Positions 43,276-52,626 are shown, numbered from the stretch's first letter. The stretch is DNA of 64,000 bases from Kineococcus endophyticus (GCF_040796495.1 NZ_JBFNQN010000018.1:1-64000); one strand, 5' to 3'. The notes: generated by a model from the sequence alone, not told the origin. Translations and numbers: made by a program.

Positions 43276-45251
43276 TCAGTCCTTGGTCCAGTCGTTGGAC
43301 CAGGCGTGAGCGCGCAGCAGCCGCAGCCCGTTGAGGGCGACGACGACGGTGGAGCCTTCGTGCCCGGCGACAGCCAGTGGCAGCGGCAGGTGGCCGACGA
43401 GGTCCCACGTCACCAGCACCACGATGAATGTGGCGGCGATGACGAGGTTGGCGACCACGATCCGATGGGCCCGCCGCGAGAGGGCCACCAAGCGGGGAAC
43501 GGTGTCGATTTCATCGCGCACGATGACCGCGTCGGCGGTGTCCAGGGCGAGGTCGGAGCCGTGGCGGCCCATCGCCACCCCGGTGGCGGCGGTGGCCAGG
43601 GCCGGGGCGTCGTTGACGCCGTCACCGACGAGCAGGACCCGTTCGCCGGCCTCTTGCAGCTGGCTGACGATGCGGGTCTTGTCCTGCGGCAGCAGCCGGG
43701 CGTGCACGGCGCTGATCCGGGTGCGGGAGGCGATGTGCTGGGCCGTGGTCTCGTCGTCGCCGGTGAGCAGGTGCACCGGGGTACCGGTCAAGTCCGCTGC
43801 CGCAGCGACCGCGGCAGGAGAGGCCGGGCGTAGCCGGTCCACCAACGTGATCGTGCCTACGGCGGCGTCGTCGAGGTGGACGGTTACCACGGTGCCGACC
43901 TCCTTGCCGACCCTCTTGCCGACTTCGTCATCGGCGCCGTGACGATCATCGCGTTCGGCGCGCTCGACGCGGACGGTGTGCCCATCGACGGTGGCGCGGA
44001 CCCCGCGGCCGGGCAGGGACTGGAAGTCCTGGGCGGTGGGGACGTCCAGGCCGCGTTCGAGGGTGGCCCGTAGGATTGCTCGGCCCAGGGGGTGTTCGCT
44101 GGACTGTTCGGCCGCGGCGGCGGTGCGCAGTACCTGGTCCTGGCTCAGGCGTCCGGCGGTGATGACGCGGGTGACCTCCGGGGCGCCTTCGGTGAGGGTG
44201 CCGGTCTTGTCGAAGGCGAAGACGCTGGTGCGCCCGACGGCCTCCATAACGGTCGCGGACTTCACCAGCACCCCGTGCCGGCCGGCGTTGGCCATCGCCG
44301 ACAGCAGCGGCGGCATGGTCGCCAGCACCACCGCGCACGGCGAGGCGACGATCATGAAGGTGATCGCCCGCAATAGCGCAGCCTTGAAGGAGGCGTCGAA
44401 GAACACCATCGGAATGGCCAGCACCACCAGCGTGGCCACCACGACACCCAGGGAGTAGCGCTGCTCCACGCGCTCGATGAATAGCTGCGTCTTGGCCTTC
44501 GTCGCGCTGGCCTGTTCGACCATCGCCACGACGCGGGCGATGACCGATTCCCCGGCGGCGCGCTCGACGCGCACTCGCAGCGCGCCGGTGCCGTTGACGG
44601 TGCCGGACAGCACCTCATCGCCGGGCCGGCGCGGGACAGGGACCGATTCGCCGGTGATGGCTTGCTGGTCGACCTCAGACAGGCCCTCGACGACGGTGCC
44701 GTCGGCGCCGATGCGTTCGCCGGGGCGGATCAGGACGAGGTCACCGATGGCGAGGTTGGCGACGTCGACGTTCTGCTCGCTGCCGTCGGGGTGCAGGCGG
44801 GTGGCCTGCTCAGGAGCCAGGTTTAGCAGGGAGGTGACGGAGTCGGCGGTGCGTTGGGTGATGACCGCCTCGATGGCCCCGGAGGTGGCGAAGATGACGA
44901 TGAGCAGCGCGCCGTCGAGGACCTGCCCGATGGCGGCGGCCGCGACCGCGGCCAGGACCATGAGCAGGTCGACGTCGAAGGTCCTCTCCCGCAGAGCTTG
45001 CAGCCCAGCCCAGCCCGGTTCCCAACCGCCGGCGGCGTAGCACGTGAGGTAGGCGGTCCAGTACGCCCAGGTGGGTGCGTTGGACAGTTGCAGCGCACCG
45101 CCGATCAAGAACAGCAGCAGCGCAAGGCCGGCCCAGCGGACCTTGGCCAGCTGGATACCGGTGCGGAAGATCGACGGCGGACGGGCAGGACCCGCCCGGC
45201 CCGTTCCAGGTCCGGGCGAGGGGTCAAGGTGCTGGTGACGCCGCCGCTCAC
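43276..45251 (-). CDS. P1B-4-type heavy-metal P-type ATPase
   Basis: About 650 residues of a metal-exporting P-type ATPase without an N-terminal metal-binding domain. TGES marks the actuator domain, SPCAVVLATMPPLLS is the membrane SPC motif, DKTGTLTEG the phosphorylation site, and LAVAGHEGSTVVVALNGLRL the last helix with HEGST. SPC plus HEGST is the signature of P1B-4 pumps (CtpD/CoaT; Co, Fe(II), Zn or Ni). An ArsR-type regulator overlaps upstream. The start is uncertain: a GTG at 45,251 coupled to the regulator stop lies in a different frame from the ATPase body, suggesting a single-base frameshift near 45,200 or a longer start inside the regulator. Confidence 0.84.
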
Positions 45252-45715
45252 GCTGTCGACTCCCGCGCCGGGCAGGTCGCGGCAGGTTCCGGGTCAGGGC
45301 CAGCAGCCGAGGCAGCAGCGGTGGTGAGGTGGTGGCTGTGCGTGCGGGCGGCAGTACCGGGGGCGACCCCGGCGCGTTCGTGTGCAGTTCGCGGCTCCAG
45401 GGCGTGTTCGGCCTGGGAGACGGCCTCGGCAACCAGGTTGCGGGCGTGGTCGTCGGTGAGGCGGTAGAAGACGCGGTTGCCTTCCTGCCGGGTGGTCACC
45501 ATCCGTCCCCAGCGCAGCTTGCTCAGGTGCTGGGAGACCGCGGTCGGGCTCTTGTTGACGATGTCGGCCAGGTGGTTGACCGACAACTCCTCATCGCGCA
45601 GGGCCAAGATGATGCGGATGCGAGTGGGGTCGGACAGCAGTGAGAAGACCTCGGCGGCCACCTCGACGTACTGACTGTCCACGCCCAGCGTGCATCCCTT
45701 CGTACCTTCACTCAT
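45248..45715 (-). CDS. ArsR/SmtB-family metal-sensing repressor
   Basis: A 155-residue protein with winged helix-turn-helix segments (VFSLLSDPTRIRIILALRDE, LSVNHLADIVNKSPTAVSQH, LSKLRWGRMVTTRQEGNRVF), matching ArsR-type repressors. The C-terminal extension is rich in Ala, Thr and His (RTHSHHLTTAAA) and ends near a Cys, suggesting a metal site outside the core as in NmtR/KmtR sensors. It precedes and overlaps the P-type ATPase gene, the classic regulator-exporter arrangement. Confidence 0.86.
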   Translation of the reverse strand: MSEGTKGCTLGVDSQYVEVAAEVFSLLSDPTRIRIILALRDEELSVNHLADIVNKSPTAVSQHLSKLRWGRMVTTRQEGNRVFYRLTDDHARNLVAEAVSQAEHALEPRTAHERAGVAPGTAARTHSHHLTTAAASAAGPDPEPAATCPARESTA

Positions 45716-45723
45716 GCGAAGAC

Positions 45724-45740
45724 TCTAACTCAGTTGTAGC
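45724..45740. promoter_or_regulatory. Putative ArsR operator
   Basis: The interval just upstream of the repressor start holds TCTAACTCAGTTGTAGC with a perfect AACT-C-AGTT inverted repeat at 45,727-45,735. It lies 12 bases before the start codon, where autorepression would be expected. Confidence 0.45.
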
Positions 45741-45862
45741 TCACTCTGGAGGACGACTCCTGTTAGGTGCCTGCGGATTGCGAGGCCACCGACACGATGT
45801 GACGTCCGTGACCATGAACTCCGGGCGATGTGATGTATCAGGACATGGGTGACAGTTCTGCA

Positions 45863-47265
45863 TCAGGACATCGGTGACTCTTGATGTGTCAGGACATCGG
45901 TGACAGTCGCTGCAGTGAGCGGTCGCCGGCCCGCGGGTCGGCCGTTGCCGACGTACCGCACGCCTGGGGCGGGGCAGGTGTGCTCGATCAGGACCTCGCC
46001 CTGAAGATCGGTGACGATGATCTTGTCGCCGTCGGTGGTGATGAGGACCTGCTCGAAGCCGTACTGCCCATCACCCGGTACTGCACCGAGTTCAGCATGA
46101 AGGTGCCGGCGCTGGTCAACGTCCTGAGACGGGTGTCGACGTGAAGGTCCAGCGGCGCAGCGACCGGCGGGTCGGTGCGCACGGTTGTAGATGTGCCCGT
46201 GGGTGTGACCCCGGGCGAGCTCAACCCGCTGGGGCCGGGCTCGGCGACCGCCCGCGAACGCCGCGGGTCGAGCAGCGGCGAGAACGGAGCGGCGGCCTTA
46301 GGTTGCTCGAAGTGCGGCCGCGGCGCCGCCGCCTTGGCGGTGGCCAGCCACGCCGTCAGGGGCGTGACCCGGCCTGGCAGACCTTGGTGGGGTCGCTGGG
46401 TGTTGTAGACGTCGTCGAAGGCGTCGACCTGCGCCTGCAGCTCGACGAAGCTGTCGGCCAAGGGCTGCTGGTCCAGGTAGCGGAACAGGGTCTGGTGGAA
46501 GCGCTCGTTCTTGCCTTGCGTGATGGGCTTGTACGGCTTGCCCGTGATCGCCTCCACCCCCAGGGCGGAGACGTGCTCAACGAGCCGGCCCACCCGCCCG
46601 CGCCGGGTGGGGTTCAGCGCGGTGCCGTTGTCGGTGAGCAGTCGTTGCGGGACACCGTGCGCGGCGACCGCCTTGTCGAACGTGGCGATGGCTGCCGCGG
46701 CGGTCTCGCTCGCAGCGACCAGGGAGGCGAGGGCGTAGCGGGAGTGGTCGTCCAGGAGCTGGAAGATCACGCACTTGCGTCCGCCGGTGAGGACGTACTC
46801 GGTGGCGTCCATCTGCCAACAGGCGTTCGGGGCGGGGTAGACGAACCGTCGCCACGCTGAGCGGGGCCGCTTCTTCGGCTCAGCGCGGGCCACACCCCGC
46901 TCGCGCAGGATGCGGGCCAAGGCGGCGGTGGAGGGCACCACCGGCAGGCCCATCGAGGTCATCTTGTCGTGCACGCTGATCGGGCCGTGGTCCAGGCCGG
47001 AGGCGGCCAGCGCGGCCCGGACCGCGACGGCCTGGTCCTTAACGTCCTCGGTCAGTCTTGTCGGGCTGGAGGCTGGGCGCCGGGATCGGGGCTCGAGCAC
47101 CGCTGCCGGACCATGCTCCTGTGCTCGTCGGCGCAGCGCGTAGAAGGACTTGCGGGAAATGCCGTGCTCAGCGCAGAAGGTCGAGACCGCCCCGCGCGGG
47201 GCGTCTTGGGGCCACTGCGCGATGGCGAGGCGGATGCGAGGGGCGATGGGGTCATGAGCAGCCAC
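45863..47265 (-). pseudogene. IS481-family transposase, frameshifted near the C-terminus
   Basis: The N-terminus has a helix-turn-helix (FCAEHGISRKSFYALRRRA) and the DDE catalytic core: D in CWQMDATEYVL, D in RLLTDNGTALNP, E in GKNERFHQTLFRYL. The frame shifts at about 46,068, after LNSVQYRV; the expected tail (YGFEQVLITTDGDKIIVTDL and onward) is present in the next frame, ending at 45,863. The in-frame product ends at 45,988 with an unrelated tail. Activity of the shortened protein cannot be ruled out because all catalytic residues are upstream. Confidence 0.8.
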
Positions 47266-47296
47266 CGCCGCAGCGTGAAGTCACTGTCCGCGAGCT

Positions 47297-47320
47297 CCAC
47301 CGCGGGATGACCGTGACGTC
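47297..47320 (-). repeat. REP-like element, inverted orientation
   Basis: CACCGCGGGATGACCGTGAC is the complement of the CACGGTCATCCCGC core seen at 19.9-25.1 kb. Confidence 0.6.
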
Positions 47321-47367
47321 GGTCAGGTCGCGGTTCCGCGGTATGTAAGGCGCGCGAGGATGGCCCT

Positions 47368-47754
47368 GTGTCGATCTCTTCCCCCAGTACCGGACCCAGA
47401 GCCCTGACGCCACGTGAGCGGGAAACGCTCACTGCGCTGCTGGAGCGGGGTTCCGACAACGACAGAGACTTTCCCGCCACTGCAGCCGACCGCGCCCGGT
47501 GGCTGGCCCAAGTGCCGCAGACCCTGGCCGGCCGCTCGTGCGGGTGCGGCAGCTGCCCCTCGATCGAGCTCACCGACGCCGAGGGCTACACGCCGGCCAC
47601 CGGTGACAGGCGCGTGGTGCTGAACGCCGAAGCGCCCGGTGCCCTGCTGATGCTCTTCATCGACGAGGACAGGCTCAGTTACATGGAGCTCGCGCCCTTG
47701 AAGGACGACAGCATTGCCACTTTTCCCGCTTCCACGGACATCCAGCCCGTGTGA
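47368..47754 (+). CDS. Hypothetical protein with CGCGSC motif
   Basis: A 128-residue protein from a GTG. RARWLAQVPQTLAGRSCGCG followed by SCPSIELTDAEGY shows a compact Cys cluster (C-x-C-x-x-C) that could bind metal, then a beta-rich end (GALLMLFIDEDRLSYMELAP). Related short proteins are common hypothetical genes in actinobacteria. It lies between the IS481 transposase and the left-end block. Confidence 0.6.
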   Translation: MSISSPSTGPRALTPRERETLTALLERGSDNDRDFPATAADRARWLAQVPQTLAGRSCGCGSCPSIELTDAEGYTPATGDRRVVLNAEAPGALLMLFIDEDRLSYMELAPLKDDSIATFPASTDIQPV

Positions 47755-47800
47755 CCCGCCCTCTCGCCACGACTCTGACGTCGCGGGGCGCCAGCGAAAG

Positions 47801-47856
47801 CGCGCGCACCGCGAGATGACCGTGCGCTGTGCAGGCCGCGAGATGACCGTGAAGTC
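47801..47856 (-). repeat. Two REP-like elements, inverted orientation
   Basis: GCGCACCGCGAGATGACCGT and GGCCGCGAGATGACCGTGAA occur 30 bases apart, next to the truncated 262-residue gene. Confidence 0.55.
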
Positions 47857-47877
47857 GGTGGCGTACAGGTCCGTCGG

Positions 47878-48666
47878 TCACCGGTTCACGATCTGGGCGA
47901 GGCCGCGGAACCAGTGCTGCAGGTACGGGGTTTGGCCACGGCTGAGGGCGCGGTCGATGCCGTCCAGGACCATCTGCCGGCTCCAGTGCCCGCGCCGGAC
48001 CAACTGCGGGATGACGTGGTTGTCCAGCCGCCGGTTGCGCCAGGGGGTGGTCTCGTCCCGCTGCGCCAGCGAGGCGCCCTCGATGCCGTCAACGTCGAAG
48101 ATACGCGCAAAGGTCACCTGGACCAGGCAGGGTCGCTGCTCCAGGTAGCGCAACAGGTAGGTGCCGCTGCGAGCGCCTGGGACGCCAGTGGCCAGGCAGA
48201 GCACTGCTCCCGGCTGAGTCGGGGCGGGCACTAGACCCTCGTGGGCCCAGTCGAACATCGCGTCCAGCCCGCGGATGCGGTCTCGGGCCTTGGGGTTACG
48301 CAGGAAGCGGACCGACCACTCGGCGACGAAGGTGTCGAGGTCATCGGGGAAGAAGGCCTTCGGCAGGTCGAAGGCGTCGGGCATGTCCAACGGGGCATAG
48401 TTCACCGCCTGCGACACCGTGGAGCAGGCCAAGAGCGCGGCGGCGGCTGCTGACCAGTGCCCAGACCGCAGGGGACCGGACCACTCCCCGTCGGGGGCGC
48501 GTGCGCTGTCGGGGTGGGCGGTGACCAGGCGTTCGTGAGCGCGGACCTCTGGGCGCAGGCGCTGGCGCTGCGCTGCAGGTATCGAGAGGAGCACCTCAAT
48601 GGCCTGATCGCGGCGGCCTCGACGCAGAGCCGACCACAATGCGGTGGTCTTCGGGGCTTGGTCCAC
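47878..48666 (-). CDS. DUF6493-like protein, probably C-terminally truncated
   Basis: A 262-residue protein with ALRRGRRDQAIEVLLSIPAA, VRAHERLVTAHPDSARAPDG and LDNHVIPQLVRRGHWSRQMV. The pattern of the N-terminal helical region resembles the long DUF6493-type actinobacterial proteins, whose full length is much greater, so the remainder was probably lost at 47,878, where REP copies begin. I am not certain of the family. No signal or membrane segment. Confidence 0.55.
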   Translation of the reverse strand: MDQAPKTTALWSALRRGRRDQAIEVLLSIPAAQRQRLRPEVRAHERLVTAHPDSARAPDGEWSGPLRSGHWSAAAAALLACSTVSQAVNYAPLDMPDAFDLPKAFFPDDLDTFVAEWSVRFLRNPKARDRIRGLDAMFDWAHEGLVPAPTQPGAVLCLATGVPGARSGTYLLRYLEQRPCLVQVTFARIFDVDGIEGASLAQRDETTPWRNRRLDNHVIPQLVRRGHWSRQMVLDGIDRALSRGQTPYLQHWFRGLAQIVNR

Positions 48667-48709
48667 CAGGGGACAGTACTGAAGACGTCACTCCCAATAG
48701 CACGCAGAT

Positions 48710-48952
48710 CGGCATGGCCGTGACGTCCGTGACGGTGAAGTCGGGGCCGGCCCGGGTGGGCCACGGCCTGGCTCCAGCGGTGCTGCTCGCGTAGCCGGGT
48801 CCGCCCATCGACGCGCGCACCGCGTGTGGGTCGCCGGGCGCAGGGACTCACCCCGCGGTGGCCAGCTGAGGCAGCCCGACGGTGCTCCAAGGGCGGAGAA
48901 GTGTCACCACCACGAGGGCTGGAAGTGTCACCGGTGTCTTGATGCAGAACTG
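48710..48952 (-). mobile_element. IS481-type left-end block, inverted copy
   Basis: Read leftward, AGTTCTGCATCAAGACACCG, then CTTCCAGCCCTCGTGGTGGT, and then 200 bases ending in a GACGTCACGGCCATGCCG core match 17,150-17,395. About the first 24 bases of the tip are missing because another end (48,953) abuts here. Confidence 0.7.
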
Positions 48953-49035
48953 TGTGATGTATCCAGACATCGGTGACAGTTCTGCATCAGGACATCGATG
49001 ACACTCGATGTGTCAAGACATCGGTGATGGTCGTG
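48953..49035 (+). mobile_element. Second IS481-type right end, no transposase
   Basis: TGTGATGTATCCAGACATCG begins the tip, followed by GTTCTGCATCAGGACATCGA and a third copy GTGTCAAGACATCGGTGATG. The order matches the 45,829 end, but the expected transposase beyond it is absent; the next gene starts at 49,187. Confidence 0.65.
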
Positions 49036-49064
49036 GGGTGGAGTAGGCGCCGACGCCCACGACT

Positions 49065-49093
49065 GCGCGCACAACGCGGGATGACCGTGCGCC
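49065..49093 (-). repeat. REP-like element, inverted orientation
   Basis: GCGCGCACAACGCGGGATGA followed by CCGTGCGCC. Confidence 0.6.
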
Positions 49094-49186
49094 GCTTGAG
49101 AAGCACGGCCTCGACCTAGAGTCGTCGCGCGACGAGGTGTTAACGGGGGGTTGACAGCTGTCGATGCAGGACGGTTCTCTGGACGC

Positions 49187-49696
49187 ATGGACGATCAAGT
49201 CGGGTGGCAGCAGGTGCTGGTGCACCGCCCGCCGCATGAACGAGACGAGGCCGGTACACGGTTGCAGGGCAGTGGAACTGGTCCCGCTCACGTGGCGCAG
49301 GTGCTGCTCGATGCCGGGGACGCCTTGGTCGCAGCGGCCACCGCAGCAGAAGCAGCGGCGGAGGGGAGTGAGCGCTGGACGCAGAGGTTCGGTGGGGCGG
49401 TCGCTGTCGCGGCGGCGTTGACGGAGCTGCAGGCGCACGCCGCGGCGGTGCTGGAGCGGGCCGCCACGTTGCGTGGGCAGGTGTACGCCGGCTTGCTGCA
49501 GCAGCACAGCTTGGCTGAGGTCGCCCGTGCGCAGGGTGTCAGTCGTCAGGCGGTGCACCGCGCCGCCCGCACGGCTGGCGTATTGCACGAGCACCCGGCG
49601 ATCTTGCGTCCGGTCGGCCTGTCGTCGGAGGGCCGGCGACCGGTGAGCGAAGGCGATCGACTGCAGCAGCCCACGGACCGAGGAGGACGGCGATGA
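49187..49696 (+). CDS. Helix-turn-helix protein, small
   Basis: A 169-residue protein from ATG 49,187 (MDDQVGWQQVLVHRPPHERD). Alanine-rich helices in the middle precede a C-terminal helix-turn-helix, SLAEVARAQGVSRQAVHRAA. It probably regulates the membrane protein gene it overlaps (ATGA at 49,693). No effector domain recognised. Confidence 0.7.
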   Translation: MDDQVGWQQVLVHRPPHERDEAGTRLQGSGTGPAHVAQVLLDAGDALVAAATAAEAAAEGSERWTQRFGGAVAVAAALTELQAHAAAVLERAATLRGQVYAGLLQQHSLAEVARAQGVSRQAVHRAARTAGVLHEHPAILRPVGLSSEGRRPVSEGDRLQQPTDRGGRR

Positions 49697-50406
49697 GCAC
49701 GGTGATGCACGGCGGCGCTGAGGCGGATGCCGCTCAGGAGGATGCCCGTCGCGCGGCCCGCTGGGCGCTGGGGGCGCAGTTGCTGCGCCGGGTGTCGGTG
49801 GCGCTGCTGATGGTGGTGCCGATGGGGATGTACGCCGCGGCGTTGGCCGACAGTAGTCGTGCTGTGGGGTGGGTGCTGCTGATGCTCGCGGCTGCGGCGG
49901 TGTGGTTGGCCGCCGATGCGGTGCAGGTGCGCGCCGGCTGGCACGTGGTGCCCGGTCAGCAGCTGCCGCGTCGGCGGGATGTGGCGTTGCTGGCGGCGGT
50001 GGACGTGGTCGGTGCGGTGCTGTTGATCGTCGGCTTCGCGGTGGTGTCGGGGGCGGTGGGGCAGGTGCCGGCGCTGTCGGCAGTGCCGGGAGCCTTCTTG
50101 TTGTACGAGCTGGCCTGGTTCTGCGCCGCGGCCGTCGTCGGTGCCCTGGTGAAGGTGCTCGCTCGTGGTGCGGGTGCCCGTCCTGGTCACGCGGGCCGGG
50201 GAGGGTTGGCCAGGCGTACCCGGGTGCGGGTGTGGGTGCTGGCGCCGGTGCACCTGGGCATCGCGGTGGCCGCGCTGCTGGTGGCGCAGGCCTGGGCGTT
50301 GCCGGAGGTGCAGGCCGATGATCTGGCGTTCAGCATGTTGGCGGCTGCTGCGTTGCTGGCGGCTCTTCCGCTGCTGCGTCGCGGGCTGGCAGCAGTTCAC
50401 CGCTAG
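49693..50406 (+). CDS. Multi-pass membrane protein
   Basis: A 237-residue protein with about six transmembrane helices (VALLMVVPMGMYAAALA; VGWVLLMLAAAAVWLAA; LLAAVDVVGAVLLIVGFAVV; and others), overlapping the preceding regulator by four bases. No family recognised. The pair is flanked on both sides by REP elements. Confidence 0.65.
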   Translation: MSTVMHGGAEADAAQEDARRAARWALGAQLLRRVSVALLMVVPMGMYAAALADSSRAVGWVLLMLAAAAVWLAADAVQVRAGWHVVPGQQLPRRRDVALLAAVDVVGAVLLIVGFAVVSGAVGQVPALSAVPGAFLLYELAWFCAAAVVGALVKVLARGAGARPGHAGRGGLARRTRVRVWVLAPVHLGIAVAALLVAQAWALPEVQADDLAFSMLAAAALLAALPLLRRGLAAVHR

Positions 50407-50425
50407 GCGACCGGGCCGAGCCTGA

Positions 50426-50475
50426 GCGCGCACCGCGGGATGACCGTGCGCACGCGGACCGCGGGATGACCGCGC
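50426..50475 (-). repeat. Two REP-like elements, inverted orientation
   Basis: GCGCGCACCGCGGGATGACC and CGCGGACCGCGGGATGACCG lie about 30 bases apart, followed by CGCC-rich sequence. Confidence 0.65.
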
Positions 50476-50515
50476 CGCCGCGGCCGTTCCACCGAGTCGA
50501 TCACCCCTAAGGTCG

Positions 50516-51019
50516 ATGGTCGTGGCGCGGTGGTGGTCTCGTTGGCGGTCGGCTCCTCCTCAGGGCGAGGTGGCCGCGCCTCCTGCACCAACGGTTCCCG
50601 AGCGGGTCGCAACCTTCTCCGGTGTCAGTCGAGAGGAAGTCCTGGGTAACGGCACAGGCCTGTACGAGGTCGTCAGCGACGCCGGTGTGCACATCACCTT
50701 GCACGAGACCGAGTTGGTGCGGCTGGAACTGGCCGCCGTGCCGCGGGCCGAACTGACCTTGTGGTGCCGCTTCGACCCCGACTGGGTGCCGGCCGGGGCC
50801 GAGACGACTCCGGTGGTGCGGTTGCATTTCACCGATGTGGTGGTGGAAAGCATCGACGTCGACGAGGACGGCTGGGACCTGGCCTCTGGCAGCGACGCGC
50901 AGGTGCGGTTGATGGACTACGCGCCTGGTGACTGGTTCCGGCTGCAGACCTGGGCGTTGGTGGTGGACTTCCAGGCTGGTCACGTGGACCTGTCGCTGCA
51001 TGCGACGGAGCCTGGATGA
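50516..51019 (+). CDS. Hypothetical protein
   Basis: A 167-residue protein with a short basic start then a beta-rich body (EVLGNGTGLYEVVSDAGVHI, VVRLHFTDVVVESIDVDEDG and ALVVDFQAGHVDLSLHATEP). No signal peptide, membrane segment or known family. Confidence 0.6.
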   Translation: MVVARWWSRWRSAPPQGEVAAPPAPTVPERVATFSGVSREEVLGNGTGLYEVVSDAGVHITLHETELVRLELAAVPRAELTLWCRFDPDWVPAGAETTPVVRLHFTDVVVESIDVDEDGWDLASGSDAQVRLMDYAPGDWFRLQTWALVVDFQAGHVDLSLHATEPG

Positions 51020-51050
51020 GCGCCTGACGTCAGCTGCTCCGACCGGGGGG

Positions 51051-51070
51051 GCGGGATGACCGTGACGTCG
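51051..51070 (-). repeat. REP-like element, inverted orientation
   Basis: GCGGGATGACCGTGACGTCG, preceded by a G-run. Confidence 0.55.
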
Positions 51071-51106
51071 CGCCGTCGTGGACAACCGCGCGCGGCCTGC
51101 GCCTGC

Positions 51107-51628
51107 CTAGGCGTTTGCGACGCGCGGGTGCGGCGGCTTCGCGGTGTACCCGGGGAGGTCAGGGGCGAGGGTGACGAGCCCGTGGTCCCCCACCTGGCAG
51201 CCGTGCCCGATCACGCAGACACCGATGTCGCCCAGGTCGGCACCGACGACCCACCACTTGTCGTCGCTGTGGCGGTATCGGTGCGCTGACACGACCTGAC
51301 CGTCAACGGTGACGCCGACGGGTTCCCATAGCGGCCCCGTCCCCCAGTTGGATGCCACTTCTTCACGGTGGTTCGCCTCGGTGCCGGGCAGGATGAGCAG
51401 AGCCTCTGCGATCGCGTCGCGCGTCGCGCCCTGCCAAACCCCGGGGTAGTCGGCTGGTCGGCAGATGGTGCGCATCCCTGGACGTCCGCCGCCAGGACCT
51501 CCGTGCAGGAGCGTGATCGTGTGCACGGGCTCGTCCTGGGGGTTCCACATCGACACGCCGCGGCGGCCGGTGAAGGAGTTGTCCAACCCGAGTACGCGGA
51601 AGGGCAGTGGTAGAGGCGGCGCCCACAT
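51107..51628 (-). CDS. Hypothetical protein
   Basis: The ATG at 51,628 (MWAPPLPLPFRVLGLDNSFT) gives 173 residues; a longer frame to 51,706 exists. The body reads WWVVGADLGDIGVCVIGHGC and VGDHGLVTLAPDLPGYTAKP. No recognised domain; possibly a beta-rich cytoplasmic protein. Confidence 0.55.
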   Translation of the reverse strand: MWAPPLPLPFRVLGLDNSFTGRRGVSMWNPQDEPVHTITLLHGGPGGGRPGMRTICRPADYPGVWQGATRDAIAEALLILPGTEANHREEVASNWGTGPLWEPVGVTVDGQVVSAHRYRHSDDKWWVVGADLGDIGVCVIGHGCQVGDHGLVTLAPDLPGYTAKPPHPRVANA

Positions 51629-51771
51629 GTACGTCGACTTGGCGTTCAAGATCACGAACGGCTCCCGGTGACTCGGCGGTGCAACTCCTTCGCCACTCTG
51701 CCGCAACGACCACCGCGACGGGAGCAGTCAGAGCATCCGCAATTCGGCAAGACCGTGACGTCGTGGGTCGC

Positions 51772-51802
51772 CAGCGCACAACGCGGGATGACTGTGAGGT
51801 CG
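51772..51802 (-). repeat. REP-like element, inverted orientation
   Basis: GCGCACAACGCGGGATGACT then GTGAGGTCG; a degenerate GACCGTGACGTCG lies just before it. Confidence 0.55.
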
Positions 51803-51855
51803 TCGGTGCGCGGTCGCGGGCAAAGCCGTGGTGCACGCCGGCAGGCCGTGGTCGG

Positions 51856-52626
51856 ATGCGGCTGGTGAGCGATGAGGAGTTCCGCAACCCACAACTGGCG
51901 GTCCTGTACGACGCGCTGGACAGCGACCGCAGCGATCTGGCCGCCTACCTCGCCCTGGCCGAGGAGCTGCGCGCACGACGGGTCCTGGACATCGGTTGCG
52001 GCACCGGGACCTTCGCGTTCCTGCTGGCCCAACTCGGGCATGACGTCATCGGGGTCGACCCGGCCGCCGCTTCGGTGCAGGTGGCTCGAGCAAAGTCGGG
52101 TGCGCAGCAGGTCCGGTGGTTGGTCGGAGACATGACCTCGGTGCAGGTGGGCGACCGGGACTTGGTGACGATGACCGCTAACACCGCCCAACTCCTGGTC
52201 GAGCCTCAGGCGTGGGCGGCGACGCTGAGCGCGTGTCGTGCGGCTCTGGTCCCGGGTGGGTACCTGGTCTTTGAGTCCCGCCGTCCCTCGGCTCGGGCGT
52301 GGGAGGGGTGGACGGCTCAACGGGACCCGACGCACGACCCGTGTGGAGGGGATGGGGACGGTGCATAGCCAGGTGGAGACGCTCAGGGTCCAGGAGGCGC
52401 TGGTGACTTTCCGTTGGACCTACGTCCTACCTGGTGCGAGGGAGGGGCGGTGACGGTGACCTCAACCTCCAAGCTGCGGTTTCGGGAGCAGGCTGAGCTC
52501 GAAGACGACGTGCGAGGAGCGGGGTTGGATGTGCTTGAGGTCCGAGAGGCCCCGGACCGTCCCGGGCAAGAGTTCGTCGTCATCGCACAACGGCCGACGC
52601 AGGTCATTGCGCGGACAGCGGGATGA
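51856..52626 (+). pseudogene. SAM-dependent methyltransferase broken by two frameshifts
   Basis: The first part (VLDIGCGTGTFAFLLAQLG, then LVTMTANTAQLLVEPQAWAA and GGYLVFESRRPSARAWEGW) is a class I methyltransferase with the SAM-binding GCGTG loop. At about 52,322 it leaves frame; TRRTTRVEGMGTVHSQVETL continues it one frame over until about 52,448, and then the first frame resumes with VTVTSTSKLRFREQAELEDD and VLEVREAPDRPGQEFVVIAQ. Restored, it would be a full-length protein of about 250 residues. Two compensating shifts leave three stubs, so it is inactive unless the sequence is wrong. Confidence 0.78.

Larger units (their letters stand above)
45829..48952 (-). mobile_element. IS481 element with extra genes between transposase and left end
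   Basis: The right tip TGTGATGTATCAGGACATGG starts at 45,829 next to the transposase 3' end. No left tip follows the transposase start at 47,265; instead the block related to the left end (17,124-17,395) lies inverted at 48,710-48,952, with two extra genes in between. The simplest reading is one element whose interior was expanded by insertion or rearrangement. A 26-bp tip at 48,953 is shared with yet another right end in opposite orientation. Confidence 0.55.
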
